Assembly (NCBI GenBank): GCA_964532065.1
Contig: CAZHHG010000006.1
Span: 1-64,000 of the forward strand
DNA length: 64,000 bases
Direction: 5' to 3'
Source: DSXH01 sp964532065
Lineage (GTDB): Bacteria > Bacteroidota > Ignavibacteria > Ignavibacteriales > Melioribacteraceae
The notes under the pieces were generated by a model. That model was not told the origin of the DNA. It saw only the letters and a list, made by a program, of their open reading frames with translations, and did not search any database. Within the stretch, counting starts at the first letter, position 1. Every line of letters begins with the position of its first letter. The position numbers were made by a program, and so were the translations under genes. Below are positions 50,780 through 60,870 of this stretch, one piece after another.

Positions 50780-52412
50780 TATAGATTACAAACTTGCCCT
50801 TTTTTATAATATCGCCGCTTTTTACAATGTAAATATAAACACCGGATTTCAATTTACTTCCATTATGGTATTTAGGATTCCATAAAAGAACTTTCTTATC
50901 GGAAGCGACTATCCTCTCCTCGCCGCTGAAAACAAGATCCATATCCGGTGAATAGACGTTGAGTAGAGCATATGCGTCATCAGTATCCCCGGCGGGGAAA
51001 TAAATAAAAGAATCTTTAGAATATCTGAACGGCTGCGGGAATGCATAATCGATTTCGGTTGTTGAAATAAAATCAATTGGTGAATTATTAAAAATATTTA
51101 TCTCCGAGAGGAGAAATGAGTTGTCGCTTTCGAGATTTGAAAAGTAGCCGTCCCGTATCTTCCTGAAACCGGACCCCGCCTGATTCGACAGGCTGTATTT
51201 AAAGGGGAGTGTTTTTGTAATATCATTTACTCCGTTCACCAAATCGGAATTGGCGATTATTGCATAAAATGTGTCGGCTGCCGAGGAATTATCATAGAAC
51301 ATTAGGTAATTGAGTGAGACAGGATTTGTAGAAATATTAACCTGTGATACCGGTTTGGTGAAAGGCATCGTCATAAATGGATTAATCCCCGGATAGTTTT
51401 GAGCCTCTTCAAAATATTTGCCGGGCACAGCTTTGCTTCCTGTAAAATAGAGCCACTGACCGAAGAGGCTGAATTCATTTTTAAACATCGAGCCGGATTC
51501 GGCTATTGCCTCGGCAATTGCATTGAGTGCTCTCTTATCTTTCATCAACTCCCAGATTCTTCTAAGAATTCCGAAACCAAATCTTTCTTTGACGAAAATA
51601 TTCCAGACTGCCAGGTCGTATCCGTCGGTTACCCATTTTCTTCCAAAAGATCTTTGAGGATTATCAGTATACGAGTGAATATAATAGTAATAATCATTGA
51701 TCGAATCGAAAACAAATTCCTCCATCGCCGTAGAAGCTAGTTCATTATAGAAACTATCTGAAGAACGGTAAATGTAATTTCCGGCATGGATGGCATGATG
51801 CATTTCATGCGCGACGGTCACCCGGGCACCGTTGATCCCTTTAGTATAAACGGAAGAAAAATCGTTATCTATCACCATAAAGCTGGTCCATCTTCCATTT
51901 CCTAATTCAGTTTCTGTTTCAGTATAACCATAAACGCCACTACCGGGATTGCCGACTATATAAATATCGTAAAGATCATCTCCCCCGGCTCCTGAATCCG
52001 TAGGCGGTGCCGGATAACCTAATTTAAGAACCTGAAAATTATACGAGGAATCTACTGCTTTAGCCAGATCGCTTAAGCTGTATACCGGCGATTCCGGTCC
52101 GCTTTTTCTAAAATGAATTCTGAATTTACCGGAGGGAGTAACAAAGCTTGTATCGGAACCGGGACGGTTTAAAAACCCTGCTAGCACTTCCTGCTGTTTT
52201 TGAGTGAATCTGTTGAAGTGGGTCTTTACTTCGTTAACTAATCCGAATCCGCATTTAACAGGAATCTTGTCAACTGTTGTATGATACTTATCTTTACCCG
52301 TAAGAGAAGAAGTTCTGATACTCATGAATTCATTGTAAAGCGAATCCAGATTCTGAGCTTTCAAAGTAATGGTTGCAAATAATATGAGTATTAATCCGGA
52401 AAATTTTATCAT
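50772..52412 (-). CDS. Secreted zinc metalloprotease (MXAN_6640-like) with T9SS-type end
   Basis: A 546-residue exported protein with a signal peptide (1-19). The protease core shows VTVAHEMHHAIHAG, an HExxH zinc site (202-206), followed by a Glu-rich MEEFVFDSIND segment that would supply the third ligand. The layout matches the MXAN_6640 family of putative metalloproteases. The last 75 residues resemble a T9SS sorting domain (GSKLKSGVYIYIVKSGD, ending KKGKFVIYND). Substrate is unknown. It overlaps ccmA and the FG-GAP gene by 8 and 4 bases, so it is in one translation-coupled operon. Confidence 0.8.
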   Translation of the reverse strand: MIKFSGLILILFATITLKAQNLDSLYNEFMSIRTSSLTGKDKYHTTVDKIPVKCGFGLVNEVKTHFNRFTQKQQEVLAGFLNRPGSDTSFVTPSGKFRIHFRKSGPESPVYSLSDLAKAVDSSYNFQVLKLGYPAPPTDSGAGGDDLYDIYIVGNPGSGVYGYTETETELGNGRWTSFMVIDNDFSSVYTKGINGARVTVAHEMHHAIHAGNYIYRSSDSFYNELASTAMEEFVFDSINDYYYYIHSYTDNPQRSFGRKWVTDGYDLAVWNIFVKERFGFGILRRIWELMKDKRALNAIAEAIAESGSMFKNEFSLFGQWLYFTGSKAVPGKYFEEAQNYPGINPFMTMPFTKPVSQVNISTNPVSLNYLMFYDNSSAADTFYAIIANSDLVNGVNDITKTLPFKYSLSNQAGSGFRKIRDGYFSNLESDNSFLLSEINIFNNSPIDFISTTEIDYAFPQPFRYSKDSFIYFPAGDTDDAYALLNVYSPDMDLVFSGEERIVASDKKVLLWNPKYHNGSKLKSGVYIYIVKSGDIIKKGKFVIYND

Positions 52413-54532
52413 TTAATCTGTTCTATTTTAATAAGATTGTCGGAATTATCGGTGTAAATAAAAAAATCATTCCTGTTATTTAATTTATCGACAATATAAC
52501 TATTGATAGTCTTTGATTCAAAAACATCCCCTGAACTTAATTCCCGGCTTTGAATATTAATATTTACCCTTCTTACTTTTCCTTTCCTGCGGTCGTAAAG
52601 AAAGAGACTATTCTGATCGTCATCATCCAGGTAGATCATTGAACCTGGCGAGGGCTGAAAGTCACCCAGTTTAATTCTACCGCTCCATCTTAAAGTGAAT
52701 AGACTGAGTTCAGTGTTGTTTTCAATACTCATAAAAGCCGCTACAGTATTTTCTGTGCGGATTCTGTCGTCAAAACTTTTTACTTCCAAAAGAGGATTAA
52801 ATCCTTCCGGGATTCTTCTGTTTGAAAGGATTTCCTTACCAAGTACTTTTCTATTATAAACTGTTTTAAATAGAGTAAGATTTTCTTTTTCCCTACTGAA
52901 ATGAAAAATCTCTTTATATAAATTGAATGCAAGGGTTGCATTAAAGACATTCTCCGCAACCTCATCCACACCGGCGTTCAAATATCTGAAATCCCTGAAT
53001 TCAAATTGTTCTATAAAGAGTTTACGATCCTTTCCTGAAAGGAGAAAAATAGTCTGCCTGTCTTTTACCCTGTCGCTCGTAATCTTAAGATCGTATATCG
53101 GTCCTGTTGCGTATAAAAATCTTTTTGAGAATTGCAGTTTCGGGTAACTGATTCTGAGCAATTCAATAAGGTTTGACCCCTCCGAATAGAAATAAAATGT
53201 TTTGTGATCTTTGCTGGTCTCATCAACTACTACATTTTTATAATCCTGCGCTACCGGAATTGAAAAATATGTATCGTAAGGTCTTTTCCTGGATTCTAAA
53301 AAATTTATTTTCAGATCATCTTTATCGAGAAAGAAAATTCCTTTGCTCTTATAAACAGGAAGATTGTAAGTTCCGATGATTGTCGGACTAGTACCAAGAG
53401 CAATTGAAGCATTACCAGTTTCAGTAATCCGTTCCAGTTGATAAATTCTACCCTCAGAGTTAAGCAAAGCCAGTTTTCTACCGTCCCGATCGATATAACC
53501 GGACAAATCCACGAGGCCTTTTCTTTGGAAGTAGGTAACCGGCGGGAAGAATTCCTCCGAACTTTTCGCATAGGAAATAAAAAGTTTTCCTGTTCCAATA
53601 TTTATGTAGGCAACATCGTTGAATCCGTCACCGTTAAAATCGAGTATTGTAAACCGGTCCGGGGGCAGAGGTGTTTTTAATACAAATCTCTTTTCGAATG
53701 ACGAGACTGAATCGCCAAGCAACACTTCGAAACCATCTTTGGTAGTAAAGACAAGATCATTAAAACCATTGCTGTTAAAATCCGCCACCCTGAATTCATT
53801 TAGTCCGCTTTGTAATCCGATTGACCGTGAAGGACGGAAGTTACCCGACCTATCGTTGTAGAAAAGAATCAATGAATTTTTAAGCAGGTTTAATGCCACA
53901 ATATCCTGATAGCCGTCGAAATCGAGATCAAAAAACTTTGAACACGAATAGATCTGCTCGTTATCAACAGAGGTTTCAGTTAATTTATTTTTTTCTTCTT
54001 TTAATAATGATATTCCTTTAAAACTACTTCCCGAGACCAGTATCTGGAATTTCCTGTTATTCTGCGGGTCCGCAACATCCATGCTCGAAGGGTACGATTC
54101 AAATTTTATCTTCAATTGGACCGAAGGTACACCGGAACGATTGATAATTACAAATCCGGCTTCTCTATCTTTTCTTGAAATGAATGCGAATTTTCTGCTC
54201 CTTACCTGTTCCGGGCCCGCGGGGATCAGATCATAAAATGAAACCGAAGTAAACCTTCCGCCGGGAGAGGAAAATTCATTTTTATTACGTGTTTGAACCG
54301 AGAATTTTTTATTAACCTGATCCGATAAGATAAAATCGCGCCATCCGTCGGAGTTGATATCGAACGGAAAAATTCTGGTCTGATTTTTTGAAGTCGCAAA
54401 CTCCTGATATCCGCAGAAACCGTTCAACGGAATTTGCGCGGACAATTCTGAGGTTATTAGAAATATTAATAAGAATGAAATGCTAAATATTCGGCCTGCT
54501 TTCAAGTCGGGCTTTTCTTCTATTAAGTGCAT
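52409..54532 (-). CDS. Exported FG-GAP/VCBS repeat protein
   Basis: About 707 residues with an N-terminal signal segment (FSISFLLIFLITSELSAQ). The body has several FG-GAP-type calcium-binding repeats (FDINSDGWRDFILS, DLDFDGYQDIVAL, ADFNSNGFNDLVFT, LDFNGDGFNDVAYI), forming a beta-propeller on the cell surface or in the periplasm. The open frame reaches 54610 inside the thioesterase gene. The ATG at 54532 is used, giving a 50-base overlap with that gene, though a TTG nearer the signal segment is also possible. No enzyme motif was seen. It is cotranscribed with the metalloprotease downstream. Confidence 0.72.
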   Translation of the reverse strand: MHLIEEKPDLKAGRIFSISFLLIFLITSELSAQIPLNGFCGYQEFATSKNQTRIFPFDINSDGWRDFILSDQVNKKFSVQTRNKNEFSSPGGRFTSVSFYDLIPAGPEQVRSRKFAFISRKDREAGFVIINRSGVPSVQLKIKFESYPSSMDVADPQNNRKFQILVSGSSFKGISLLKEEKNKLTETSVDNEQIYSCSKFFDLDFDGYQDIVALNLLKNSLILFYNDRSGNFRPSRSIGLQSGLNEFRVADFNSNGFNDLVFTTKDGFEVLLGDSVSSFEKRFVLKTPLPPDRFTILDFNGDGFNDVAYINIGTGKLFISYAKSSEEFFPPVTYFQRKGLVDLSGYIDRDGRKLALLNSEGRIYQLERITETGNASIALGTSPTIIGTYNLPVYKSKGIFFLDKDDLKINFLESRKRPYDTYFSIPVAQDYKNVVVDETSKDHKTFYFYSEGSNLIELLRISYPKLQFSKRFLYATGPIYDLKITSDRVKDRQTIFLLSGKDRKLFIEQFEFRDFRYLNAGVDEVAENVFNATLAFNLYKEIFHFSREKENLTLFKTVYNRKVLGKEILSNRRIPEGFNPLLEVKSFDDRIRTENTVAAFMSIENNTELSLFTLRWSGRIKLGDFQPSPGSMIYLDDDDQNSLFLYDRRKGKVRRVNINIQSRELSSGDVFESKTINSYIVDKLNNRNDFFIYTDNSDNLIKIEQIK

Positions 54533-54971
54533 CTTCAAACCGGCGTTTCTCTTCGTCTGATTCCGGCACAATTTCGAATGTATCAACTGGTTTTCCATTT
54601 TCATCAACACTTACAAAAGTCAAATATGCAGAATTTGAGTGAATTTTTTTCCCTTCTACATACGACTCGGTAAAAACTTTAACCCCGACCTCCATAGAAG
54701 TTTTGAAGGCTCTATTAACCGAGGCGATCAAAGTTACAACATTTCCAAGTTTAATTGGATGATGAAAGTCAATCCTGTCTACCGACGCCGTAACACAAAC
54801 GCGCTGGGAGTGTTTAGCAGAAGCGAGAGCGGCGCATATATCAATCCAGTGCATCAGCTGCCCGCCCAGAAGATTGCCGAGCTGATTTGTATGGTTGGGC
54901 AGAACAAGTTCTGTCATCGTAACAACCGATTCGTTTACAAACTTACTTCTTCTTTTCTGAGTTGTACTCAT
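54483..54971 (-). CDS. Acyl-CoA thioesterase, hotdog fold
   Basis: A 162-residue hotdog-fold thioesterase of the YciA/ACOT type, hydrolysing acyl-CoA to free acid and CoA. Typical parts are VLPNHTNQLGNLLGGQLMHW, DICAALAS, and VDRIDFHHPIKLGNVV. The start overlaps the bamD stop by 4 bases and the end overlaps the FG-GAP gene. Its link to its secretion-related neighbours is unclear. Chain-length preference is not readable. Confidence 0.88.
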   Translation of the reverse strand: MSTTQKRRSKFVNESVVTMTELVLPNHTNQLGNLLGGQLMHWIDICAALASAKHSQRVCVTASVDRIDFHHPIKLGNVVTLIASVNRAFKTSMEVGVKVFTESYVEGKKIHSNSAYLTFVSVDENGKPVDTFEIVPESDEEKRRFEDALNRRKARLESRPNI

Positions 54972-55720
54972 TTATTCGTCAATCCTGTTTCAATGCTTTG
55001 CAGTTCACCTGCATTCGGATGATCGGGATACCGGCTCAGAAAGAGGGCAATATCGGCAAGCGCTTCATTATTCATCCCTTTCTTAACTTCGATCTTTATC
55101 TTGTTGTATAACGCAACCGGGGCATACTTAGTATCGTGAAACGACTCTGTTACATAAGTATAATATTTCAAAGCCGCGTATTCATATTCCATTTTCTCGT
55201 AAATCAATCCGCTCTGGTATTCCTTTTCTGCAAGACGTTCATTCATCTCTTTTATTTTCATTTCAGCCTGTTCAACTTTCGGACTGGCCGGGAAGAAATC
55301 TATGAATGCCTGAAATTCTTCGATTGCTTTTTTTGTATATGCCTGATCGAGAGGATAACCCGGAGCCAACTGGTAATAGGACTCGCCCAGCATAAACTGT
55401 GCGTCGGGTACGAATGAGCTTGCAGGAGTATTGCGAATCAGCTTGCTGAATTCATATGCGGCAAGTAGAAACTGTTCCCTGTTGAAATACGTCATTCCAA
55501 GATAATACTGTGCATCATCACTTACCGAGCTGCCGGGATACTGAAGTATTATATTCTGAAACTCCGCGATTGCCACTTCATAATCTTCATCGTTATATAA
55601 TTCCATCACATAATTAAAATAATCTTCCGGAGTCATTTGTGAAGTATCTACAGTGGAAGAACATGCCGCAAATAATAATAGAATAAAGGTTATGGAAAAG
55701 TACTTTATTTGATTTCTCAA
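54968..55720 (-). CDS. bamD: Outer-membrane assembly lipoprotein BamD
   Basis: A 250-residue lipoprotein with lipobox FAACSS and five TPR-like helix pairs (DYEVAIAEFQNIILQYPGSS, FLLAAYEFSKLIRNTP, AYTKKAIEEFQAFIDFFP, and so on). It matches BamD, which works with BamA to fold outer-membrane beta-barrels. It is first in a run of translation-coupled genes (thioesterase, FG-GAP, metalloprotease, ccmA). bamA is not nearby. A general TPR lipoprotein is the alternative. Confidence 0.87.
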   Translation of the reverse strand: MRNQIKYFSITFILLLFAACSSTVDTSQMTPEDYFNYVMELYNDEDYEVAIAEFQNIILQYPGSSVSDDAQYYLGMTYFNREQFLLAAYEFSKLIRNTPASSFVPDAQFMLGESYYQLAPGYPLDQAYTKKAIEEFQAFIDFFPASPKVEQAEMKIKEMNERLAEKEYQSGLIYEKMEYEYAALKYYTYVTESFHDTKYAPVALYNKIKIEVKKGMNNEALADIALFLSRYPDHPNAGELQSIETGLTNK

Positions 55721-55819
55721 AAACTGCTCCCAATTAAAAATTCGAGTTGTAAAAATAAGTAAAAATGAATAGCCGTGAAATACTGCAATCTGAATACTGG
55801 AGGGATTTCAACGAAATAT

Positions 55820-56410
55820 TCATTTACTTCTGACTGTGAAAAATAAAATAATTGTAACGATTAAAGTCCCAACCACGATAATTGGTTCCAGAAGGTTCGA
55901 AAAAAGGGGAATTTCGGGGATTGTCCCCCTTGTGAAAGGTATAGATTGGTCCTCTATTTCCGCAATCCTGTCCAATTCAACATTATCACTTAAAGATTCA
56001 TTCAGCGGGATCGAAACTACTCCATCCGGACCGGTTAGCAGAACAATTCCTTCAAAAAAAACATTTCTTTTTACCATCAGATCCCCGAAAAAACCGTCTT
56101 TAAAAGGATCGGCATATTCAACTTTGATGTTCTGAATCGAATACTCAAGGGAGACTTTACTTCCGGATCCATCGAACTTATACCCGGCTCTTATAAGATT
56201 ATCTGCAATTCTGGATTTTAGGAAATCATAGGAATCGGGTGAGGTGTAAGAAAAATCCGAAATCTTTTCTCTGTCTGAAACCATTGAATCGATTTTAGAA
56301 ATTGAATTTGCGATTAGCTGATAAACAACATCAAGATTGGTCTTATGCTGGGGAAGGACCGTTGAATTACTTAAGATAAGCGCAAAGAAAATTAAAAAAA
56401 TTCTTTTCAA
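55820..56410 (-). CDS. Exported protein of unknown function with C-terminal membrane anchor
   Basis: A 196-residue protein with a signal peptide (1-20, ending LPQH), a central alpha/beta region (about 25-165), and a C-terminal hydrophobic helix with a short basic tail (IIVVGTLIVTIILFFTVRSK). It should be anchored in the membrane facing the periplasm. No domain was recognised. It lies between bamD and htpX on the same strand, about 100 bases from each, and may be expressed alone. Confidence 0.68.
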   Translation of the reverse strand: MKRIFLIFFALILSNSTVLPQHKTNLDVVYQLIANSISKIDSMVSDREKISDFSYTSPDSYDFLKSRIADNLIRAGYKFDGSGSKVSLEYSIQNIKVEYADPFKDGFFGDLMVKRNVFFEGIVLLTGPDGVVSIPLNESLSDNVELDRIAEIEDQSIPFTRGTIPEIPLFSNLLEPIIVVGTLIVTIILFFTVRSK

Positions 56411-56480
56411 ACAATTCCATCGTCAATTTGTAATGGTTCAAATTATAGAATCATTCGTGGAATATCAAACGAAAGATGAT

Positions 56481-56517
56481 TAAAAGAAATCCGCCGCCCG
56501 GTACATGGACGGCGGAT
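56481..56517 (-). terminator. Terminator of htpX
   Basis: On the minus strand ATCCGCCG (56517-56510) pairs with CGGCGGAT (56496-56489), followed by TTCTTTTA. It begins 7 bases after the htpX stop codon. Confidence 0.75.
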
Positions 56518-56524
56518 AAAAAGA

Positions 56525-57388
56525 TTACCTTCTACCCGCAGCAATTTCCTTCAAACGTTCAATTCTTTCCTCAATCGGAGGATGAGTTGAAAAGAGTTTC
56601 ATCATAGAACGGGCGCTGAGCGGATTAACTATAAACATATGAGCGGAAGATGCGCCTGCGTGAGCCATCGGAAGCATTTCATTAGCCTGATTCAGTTTAC
56701 TCAACGCATTGGCCAGCCCCATCGGTTTACCGGATATTTTAGCGCCGCCTTCATCAGCCATATATTCCCTCGATCTTGAAATCGCCATCTGAATCAACAC
56801 GGCCGCAATAGGTGCAACTATTAGAAGAGCTAATTCATAGAAAATATTTCCGCCGCGGTCGTTGTCGTCTCTGCTGCTGCCGCCGAACATAGCTGCGTAA
56901 CCGGCCATACGGGCAAGAAAAGTAATAGTGCCTACGAGAGTTGCGGCTATAGTACCGACCAGAATATCCCTGTTGCGTATGTGAGAAAGCTCGTGAGCAA
57001 TAACTCCTTCGAGTTCCTCCCTGTTAAGAATTTTCATAATTCCGGTAGTAACGGCAACAGCTCCGTTTTGAGGATTCCTTCCGGTAGCAAATGCGTTTGG
57101 CGTAGGATTCTCCATAATATATACTTTTGGCATCGGGAGTTCGGCTCTGGATGCAAGTTTTTCAACCATATCATATAATTGAGGCTGATCTTCACGGGTT
57201 ACCTGCCGGGCGCGGTACATCGTAAGGACGATCTTGTCAGAAAACCAGTAAGCCCCGAAATTCATTACAAGAGAAATTACGAAAGCCATCATCAGACCCT
57301 GCTGGCCGCCGAGTACGCTTCCAACGAAGAGGAAGAGTACCATCATAATTGTCATAAGAATAACGGTTTTAAATCCGTTCATATTCAC
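56525..57388 (-). CDS. htpX: Zinc metalloprotease HtpX
   Basis: A 287-residue M48 membrane protease that degrades misfolded membrane proteins. Helices lie at about 7-26 and 30-50, with two more at about 145-165 and 178-198. The zinc site is HELSH (132-136) in AHELSHIRNRD, with the third ligand Glu in REYMADEGGAK. The FATGRNPQNGAVAVTTGI segment is also typical. AAGGAG precedes the ATG. Two TAnnTTTG boxes (TACATTTG and TAAATTTG) lie upstream without a clear -33 TTTG. A terminator follows the gene. Confidence 0.96.
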   Translation of the reverse strand: MNMNGFKTVILMTIMMVLFLFVGSVLGGQQGLMMAFVISLVMNFGAYWFSDKIVLTMYRARQVTREDQPQLYDMVEKLASRAELPMPKVYIMENPTPNAFATGRNPQNGAVAVTTGIMKILNREELEGVIAHELSHIRNRDILVGTIAATLVGTITFLARMAGYAAMFGGSSRDDNDRGGNIFYELALLIVAPIAAVLIQMAISRSREYMADEGGAKISGKPMGLANALSKLNQANEMLPMAHAGASSAHMFIVNPLSARSMMKLFSTHPPIEERIERLKEIAAGRR

Positions 57389-57559
57389 TCCTTTTTTTTC
57401 CGTTTCAAATTTATCTAAACTTTGACAAATGTAACAGAAACCGGATAATAAATGTTCCTCGGATTAACTTATCCGATAGAAGGATCGCACGGGTCTAAAA
57501 TCAGTACCTTGCCTTTATAATCAATAATCTTTAAAATCGTGCGTCAATTTGGAAGAAAT

Positions 57560-58483
57560 ATGAAAAAACTCTGGTTTTTATTCTTTTTTATTACGGCATC
57601 TATATATCCGCAAAGCACATATAAATTTCTTAATCTGGATACTTCCCCCCGCGCTGCCGCATTAGCCGGGAGTTTTGTATCGAATAATGACGATCCTAAC
57701 GTAATTTTTTATAACCCGGCGGGCATCAACTTTCTGACAGAGTCGCCAATCTCATTCTCTTTTCTTAAACACCTGATGGATATTAATTCGGCTTCGATAG
57801 TCTATTCACGTGAGTTCGAGAATATCGGCCGGTTCTCTGCGGCTGTTCAATACATTAATTACGGTGAATTTACTAAAGCAGATGCGAACGGAATGACATA
57901 CGGCAATTTCGGCGCGGGTGATGTTGCTTTTATTCTGGGATACGGAAATAAACTTGATCAGGATTTTTATTACGGTGCGAATATTAAATTTATTTATTCC
58001 GGTATTGAAGATTACTCATCTTCGGCCGTCGCGTTCGATTTGGGATTGCATTACGAGCTAGCGGAATCAAAATGGAATTTCGGTTTTTCAATATTGAATT
58101 TAGGAGGACAGCTATCTTCCTACTTCGATAGTAAAGAGGAATTACCGCTTGATATCCGTCTCGGATTTTCCAAGCAGCTCGAAAATCTCCCTTTCAGATT
58201 CTACTGGTCGTTCAATAAACTGAATGAAAACCAGGAGACTTTTTTCGACCGATTTAAGCAGATAACGATCGGGGGAGAATTTAAATTGGGTACCAGTTTC
58301 CGGCTCCGATTCGGTTATGATAATGAAAAGAGGAAGGAATTCAAGATCGGCTCCACACCGGGTTTAGCCGGATTCAGCCTTGGAATCGGTTTTAATGTAA
58401 GCTCTTACGTAATCGATTATGCTTTTTCCTCGATGGGTTACATCGGCTCACTTCACAGATTCGGAATCTCCACTAAACTTTGA
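57560..58483 (+). CDS. porQ: Type IX secretion system protein PorQ
   Basis: A 307-residue outer-membrane beta-barrel of the PorV/PorQ type. After a signal peptide (to about IYPQS) comes the PorQ-like YKFLNLDTSPRAAALAGSFVS with NVIFYNPAGIN, and then repeating beta-strands to a terminal FGISTKL. PorQ helps anchor T9SS cargo at the surface with PorZ in Porphyromonas (family knowledge). An in-frame GTG at 57539 exists, but the ATG at 57560 has GGAAG just before it. Several T9SS-tailed proteins are encoded in the window, consistent with this call. Confidence 0.78.
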   Translation: MKKLWFLFFFITASIYPQSTYKFLNLDTSPRAAALAGSFVSNNDDPNVIFYNPAGINFLTESPISFSFLKHLMDINSASIVYSREFENIGRFSAAVQYINYGEFTKADANGMTYGNFGAGDVAFILGYGNKLDQDFYYGANIKFIYSGIEDYSSSAVAFDLGLHYELAESKWNFGFSILNLGGQLSSYFDSKEELPLDIRLGFSKQLENLPFRFYWSFNKLNENQETFFDRFKQITIGGEFKLGTSFRLRFGYDNEKRKEFKIGSTPGLAGFSLGIGFNVSSYVIDYAFSSMGYIGSLHRFGISTKL

Positions 58484-58507
58484 GAAACGCAGAGCGTAAA
58501 CTCTTAT

Positions 58508-58532
58508 CTCCCTATTTTCGATAGGGAGTTTT
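58508..58532 (+). terminator. Terminator of porQ
   Basis: CTCCCTAT (58508-58515) pairs perfectly with ATAGGGAG (58521-58528), loop TTTCG, followed by TTTTAAG. The stop codon of the convergent TPR gene (58512) lies within the stem. Confidence 0.85.
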
Positions 58533-59660
58533 AAGATACTGCCTGGCGATGTCGTGAGAATTATTCCGCTCCTTCAGTCGCAGAACCTCATTATAATATT
58601 TTACAGCTTTATCCCTATTACCCAGAAGATCGTATAACTGGCCAAGGTATAACACCGTATTGATTAAAAATCCGGATTCGTTTTCTTTATCGAGTTCACG
58701 GGAAAGTTTTTCGGATATTTCAAAAAAGAAGGCTGCCGAATCCGCAACATTCCTGTTTTTAAACTCCTGGCCGATATAATAGGAAGCTTCTCTTTTATAA
58801 CGTTTATTATATCCCGGCAAACCTTTTTCAGCTTTATTAAAAATATCCCGGAAAGTCTTCACAGCTTCAGAGTAGTTATTCTCTTTTACAAATGTAAGTC
58901 CGTAATACTTCTGAAAGTTCGGATTGTTAGGGAAATCGCGCAGCAAGGCCCTGCCCCATCTTCTCGATTCTTCCATATTCTCTTCGAACTGGAAGTAGAG
59001 CTTTTGTAAAAAGTGCCTCGATTCTACAAGTGTGTACCGACCATTAAGTGCAACGTATTCCAGTTCCTTAAGGCCTTTCTCCTTATCGCCTTTAGGAAAG
59101 AAAATCATAAACGGTTTTACAACCGGATATTTTTTTGGTATAACGTCGGCATAATAGTGATATATTCCGAAGCCGAGCTGAACATCAACATTCTTAGGAT
59201 CGACTTCGTACGATTTGAAAACAAGACTTAAACCGTCCTTACCATCCAGAGCGGCTTTGAACCAGCTCTCTCGAATCGCAAGAAGCTGACCTCTGAATCC
59301 GAGCGATCCACCTTTGAAAAACATTGCATCCACATTTCTTTCGTTCTTATCCAGGATATCATCACACATATCGATGCAATCCTCAAGCTGATCATAGAAT
59401 TTATCGTCCATGCTTTCGTTGTCGAGGTCGAGAAGAATTCGCCACCAGGTTGTCATTGCTTTAAAGAATTTTCCTGAAGGATGCGTCGGATACTCTTTTT
59501 CAATTTTATCGAAAGTCCGGTCGGCTTTATCAAACTCGATGCTGTAGATCTGGTTTATACCGGCTTTTACAAGGGAATCGTGTTTAACCCAATTGTAATT
59601 TTGGGAAAAGACAAGTGATGCATTAATAAGAATTATGGTTAAGAAATATCCAGTTTTCAA
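58512..59660 (-). CDS. Exported TPR-repeat protein
   Basis: A 382-residue protein with a signal peptide (1-19, ASLVFSQ) and TPR-like helix pairs, clear at the N-terminus (AGINQIYSIEFDKADRTFDKIEKEYP) and near the end (AVKYYNEVLRLKERN). The middle contains a long segment without obvious repeats. It is probably a periplasmic scaffold. No specific partner can be named, and it is not linked to another gene by operon structure. Its 3' end lies in the porQ terminator. Confidence 0.75.
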   Translation of the reverse strand: MKTGYFLTIILINASLVFSQNYNWVKHDSLVKAGINQIYSIEFDKADRTFDKIEKEYPTHPSGKFFKAMTTWWRILLDLDNESMDDKFYDQLEDCIDMCDDILDKNERNVDAMFFKGGSLGFRGQLLAIRESWFKAALDGKDGLSLVFKSYEVDPKNVDVQLGFGIYHYYADVIPKKYPVVKPFMIFFPKGDKEKGLKELEYVALNGRYTLVESRHFLQKLYFQFEENMEESRRWGRALLRDFPNNPNFQKYYGLTFVKENNYSEAVKTFRDIFNKAEKGLPGYNKRYKREASYYIGQEFKNRNVADSAAFFFEISEKLSRELDKENESGFLINTVLYLGQLYDLLGNRDKAVKYYNEVLRLKERNNSHDIARQYLKTPYRK

Positions 59661-60161
59661 GCTTCTTTCTCTGTAAATTTTGAAAAGTCCAATTCGAACC
59701 TAAAGACTTAAGAAGTTAATTTCCAATGAAAAAGGAATCACTTACTTGAAATAATTGCTCCTGGTTAATTAATAACTTAAAGAATAGAAATCATTAATTA
59801 AACTATCTCAATTTTCTCAATAAATTTTGTAAAAAGAATCGTTGCTTAAATTAATTACGTTTGCTAAGTTTCTTCCGGCTATAAGGGTATACTCTTCACA
59901 CTTTTTCAATTGAAAATAGTTAGCCCGTCTCAATTTCTCATTTCCGGATCGGCATATTAAATACCGAAAAGATATATGTCATTGCACCTTTGTGGTAAAA
60001 TGACTTTTTCCTTTGGCCAATCATTTAAAAACGACCTCATAAGCCAATCCATATTATCATGCCTAATTTTAAAATCGAAGACTAACATAAATTTTTTAGC
60101 TGATTATTCATTACACGGAAGTCAATTTACCGTTTAACAGTAAGTATTAAGTGGACTTGTT
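59661..60161. other. 501-base AT-rich gap without recognisable genes
   Basis: The longest gene-free stretch in the window. It is AT-rich, has no open frame of note, no RNA gene and no hairpin with a T run. It separates a minus-strand housekeeping-like gene from three plus-strand accessory genes and should hold their promoter, but no TTTG/TAnnTTTG match was found. It could include decayed coding sequence, which could not be shown by reading alone. Confidence 0.5.
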
Positions 60162-60860
60162 ATGTACTTCGTGGTAGTTAAGGAAATTTCAACAGGTAGA
60201 ATTGTTGATAAAATGGAGCTATCATCAACAGGAAACATGGTTGAAAGTTTATCACAGTCTGCTCTGCTTACAAAAAGAAATTTTGAGCGGCAATACCCTC
60301 CGGAAAACTACTCGATCACTTTTGAAAAAGCGGAAAGCTGGGAGGAATTAGAGTCGAAAAATGCCCTGGCTGCCAATGATATTTTTAGAATGACCGGCTC
60401 CAGAACCTATCAGCTCATTGTCAATATTGCCGCTATAATCGGCGGAACATTTCTAATGTTCATTTTAATGACAGCACGATTAATTTTCACACCAGTCCTT
60501 TTTATCACCGGTATATTCATTCTTTTTATTTACCTGGCTGTGGATTACAGCATCTGGTTTAGCAGAGGAATCCACATGGTTGAAATCGATAATAACGGAT
60601 TTACAGTTTATTACGGAAAAGAAATGATACCGGCCAGAATTGATAAGAAACAAATAACGGGAATAAATTACTTTAAAAAATTTAACAGACGAATCGTAAA
60701 CGTTTTGCTTGGAGGCAATTCTGATAATTCGATTCCCGGAGTTACGCTGTTTTCCGGACCACGAATTAGAATTACTGATGAAGCATTTAACGAAGCGGAG
60801 TTCAGAGTCTTTGTAAAACTAATTTACAATTTGAAACCGGACATATATTTCATAAAATAA
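60162..60860 (+). CDS. Membrane protein of unknown function
   Basis: A 232-residue protein with two adjacent membrane helices (about 84-104 and 107-130) between a small N-terminal soluble part (MYFVVVKEISTGRIVDKME) and a C-terminal soluble domain (about 135-232) that looks like a PH/bPH-type beta domain (IDNNGFTVYYGKEMIPARI), though this is tentative. No known family was recognised. It starts the accessory trio and is followed after 10 bases by the WD40 gene, so they probably share a transcript. Confidence 0.65.
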   Translation: MYFVVVKEISTGRIVDKMELSSTGNMVESLSQSALLTKRNFERQYPPENYSITFEKAESWEELESKNALAANDIFRMTGSRTYQLIVNIAAIIGGTFLMFILMTARLIFTPVLFITGIFILFIYLAVDYSIWFSRGIHMVEIDNNGFTVYYGKEMIPARIDKKQITGINYFKKFNRRIVNVLLGGNSDNSIPGVTLFSGPRIRITDEAFNEAEFRVFVKLIYNLKPDIYFIK

Positions 60861-60870
60861 AAGGTGAAAG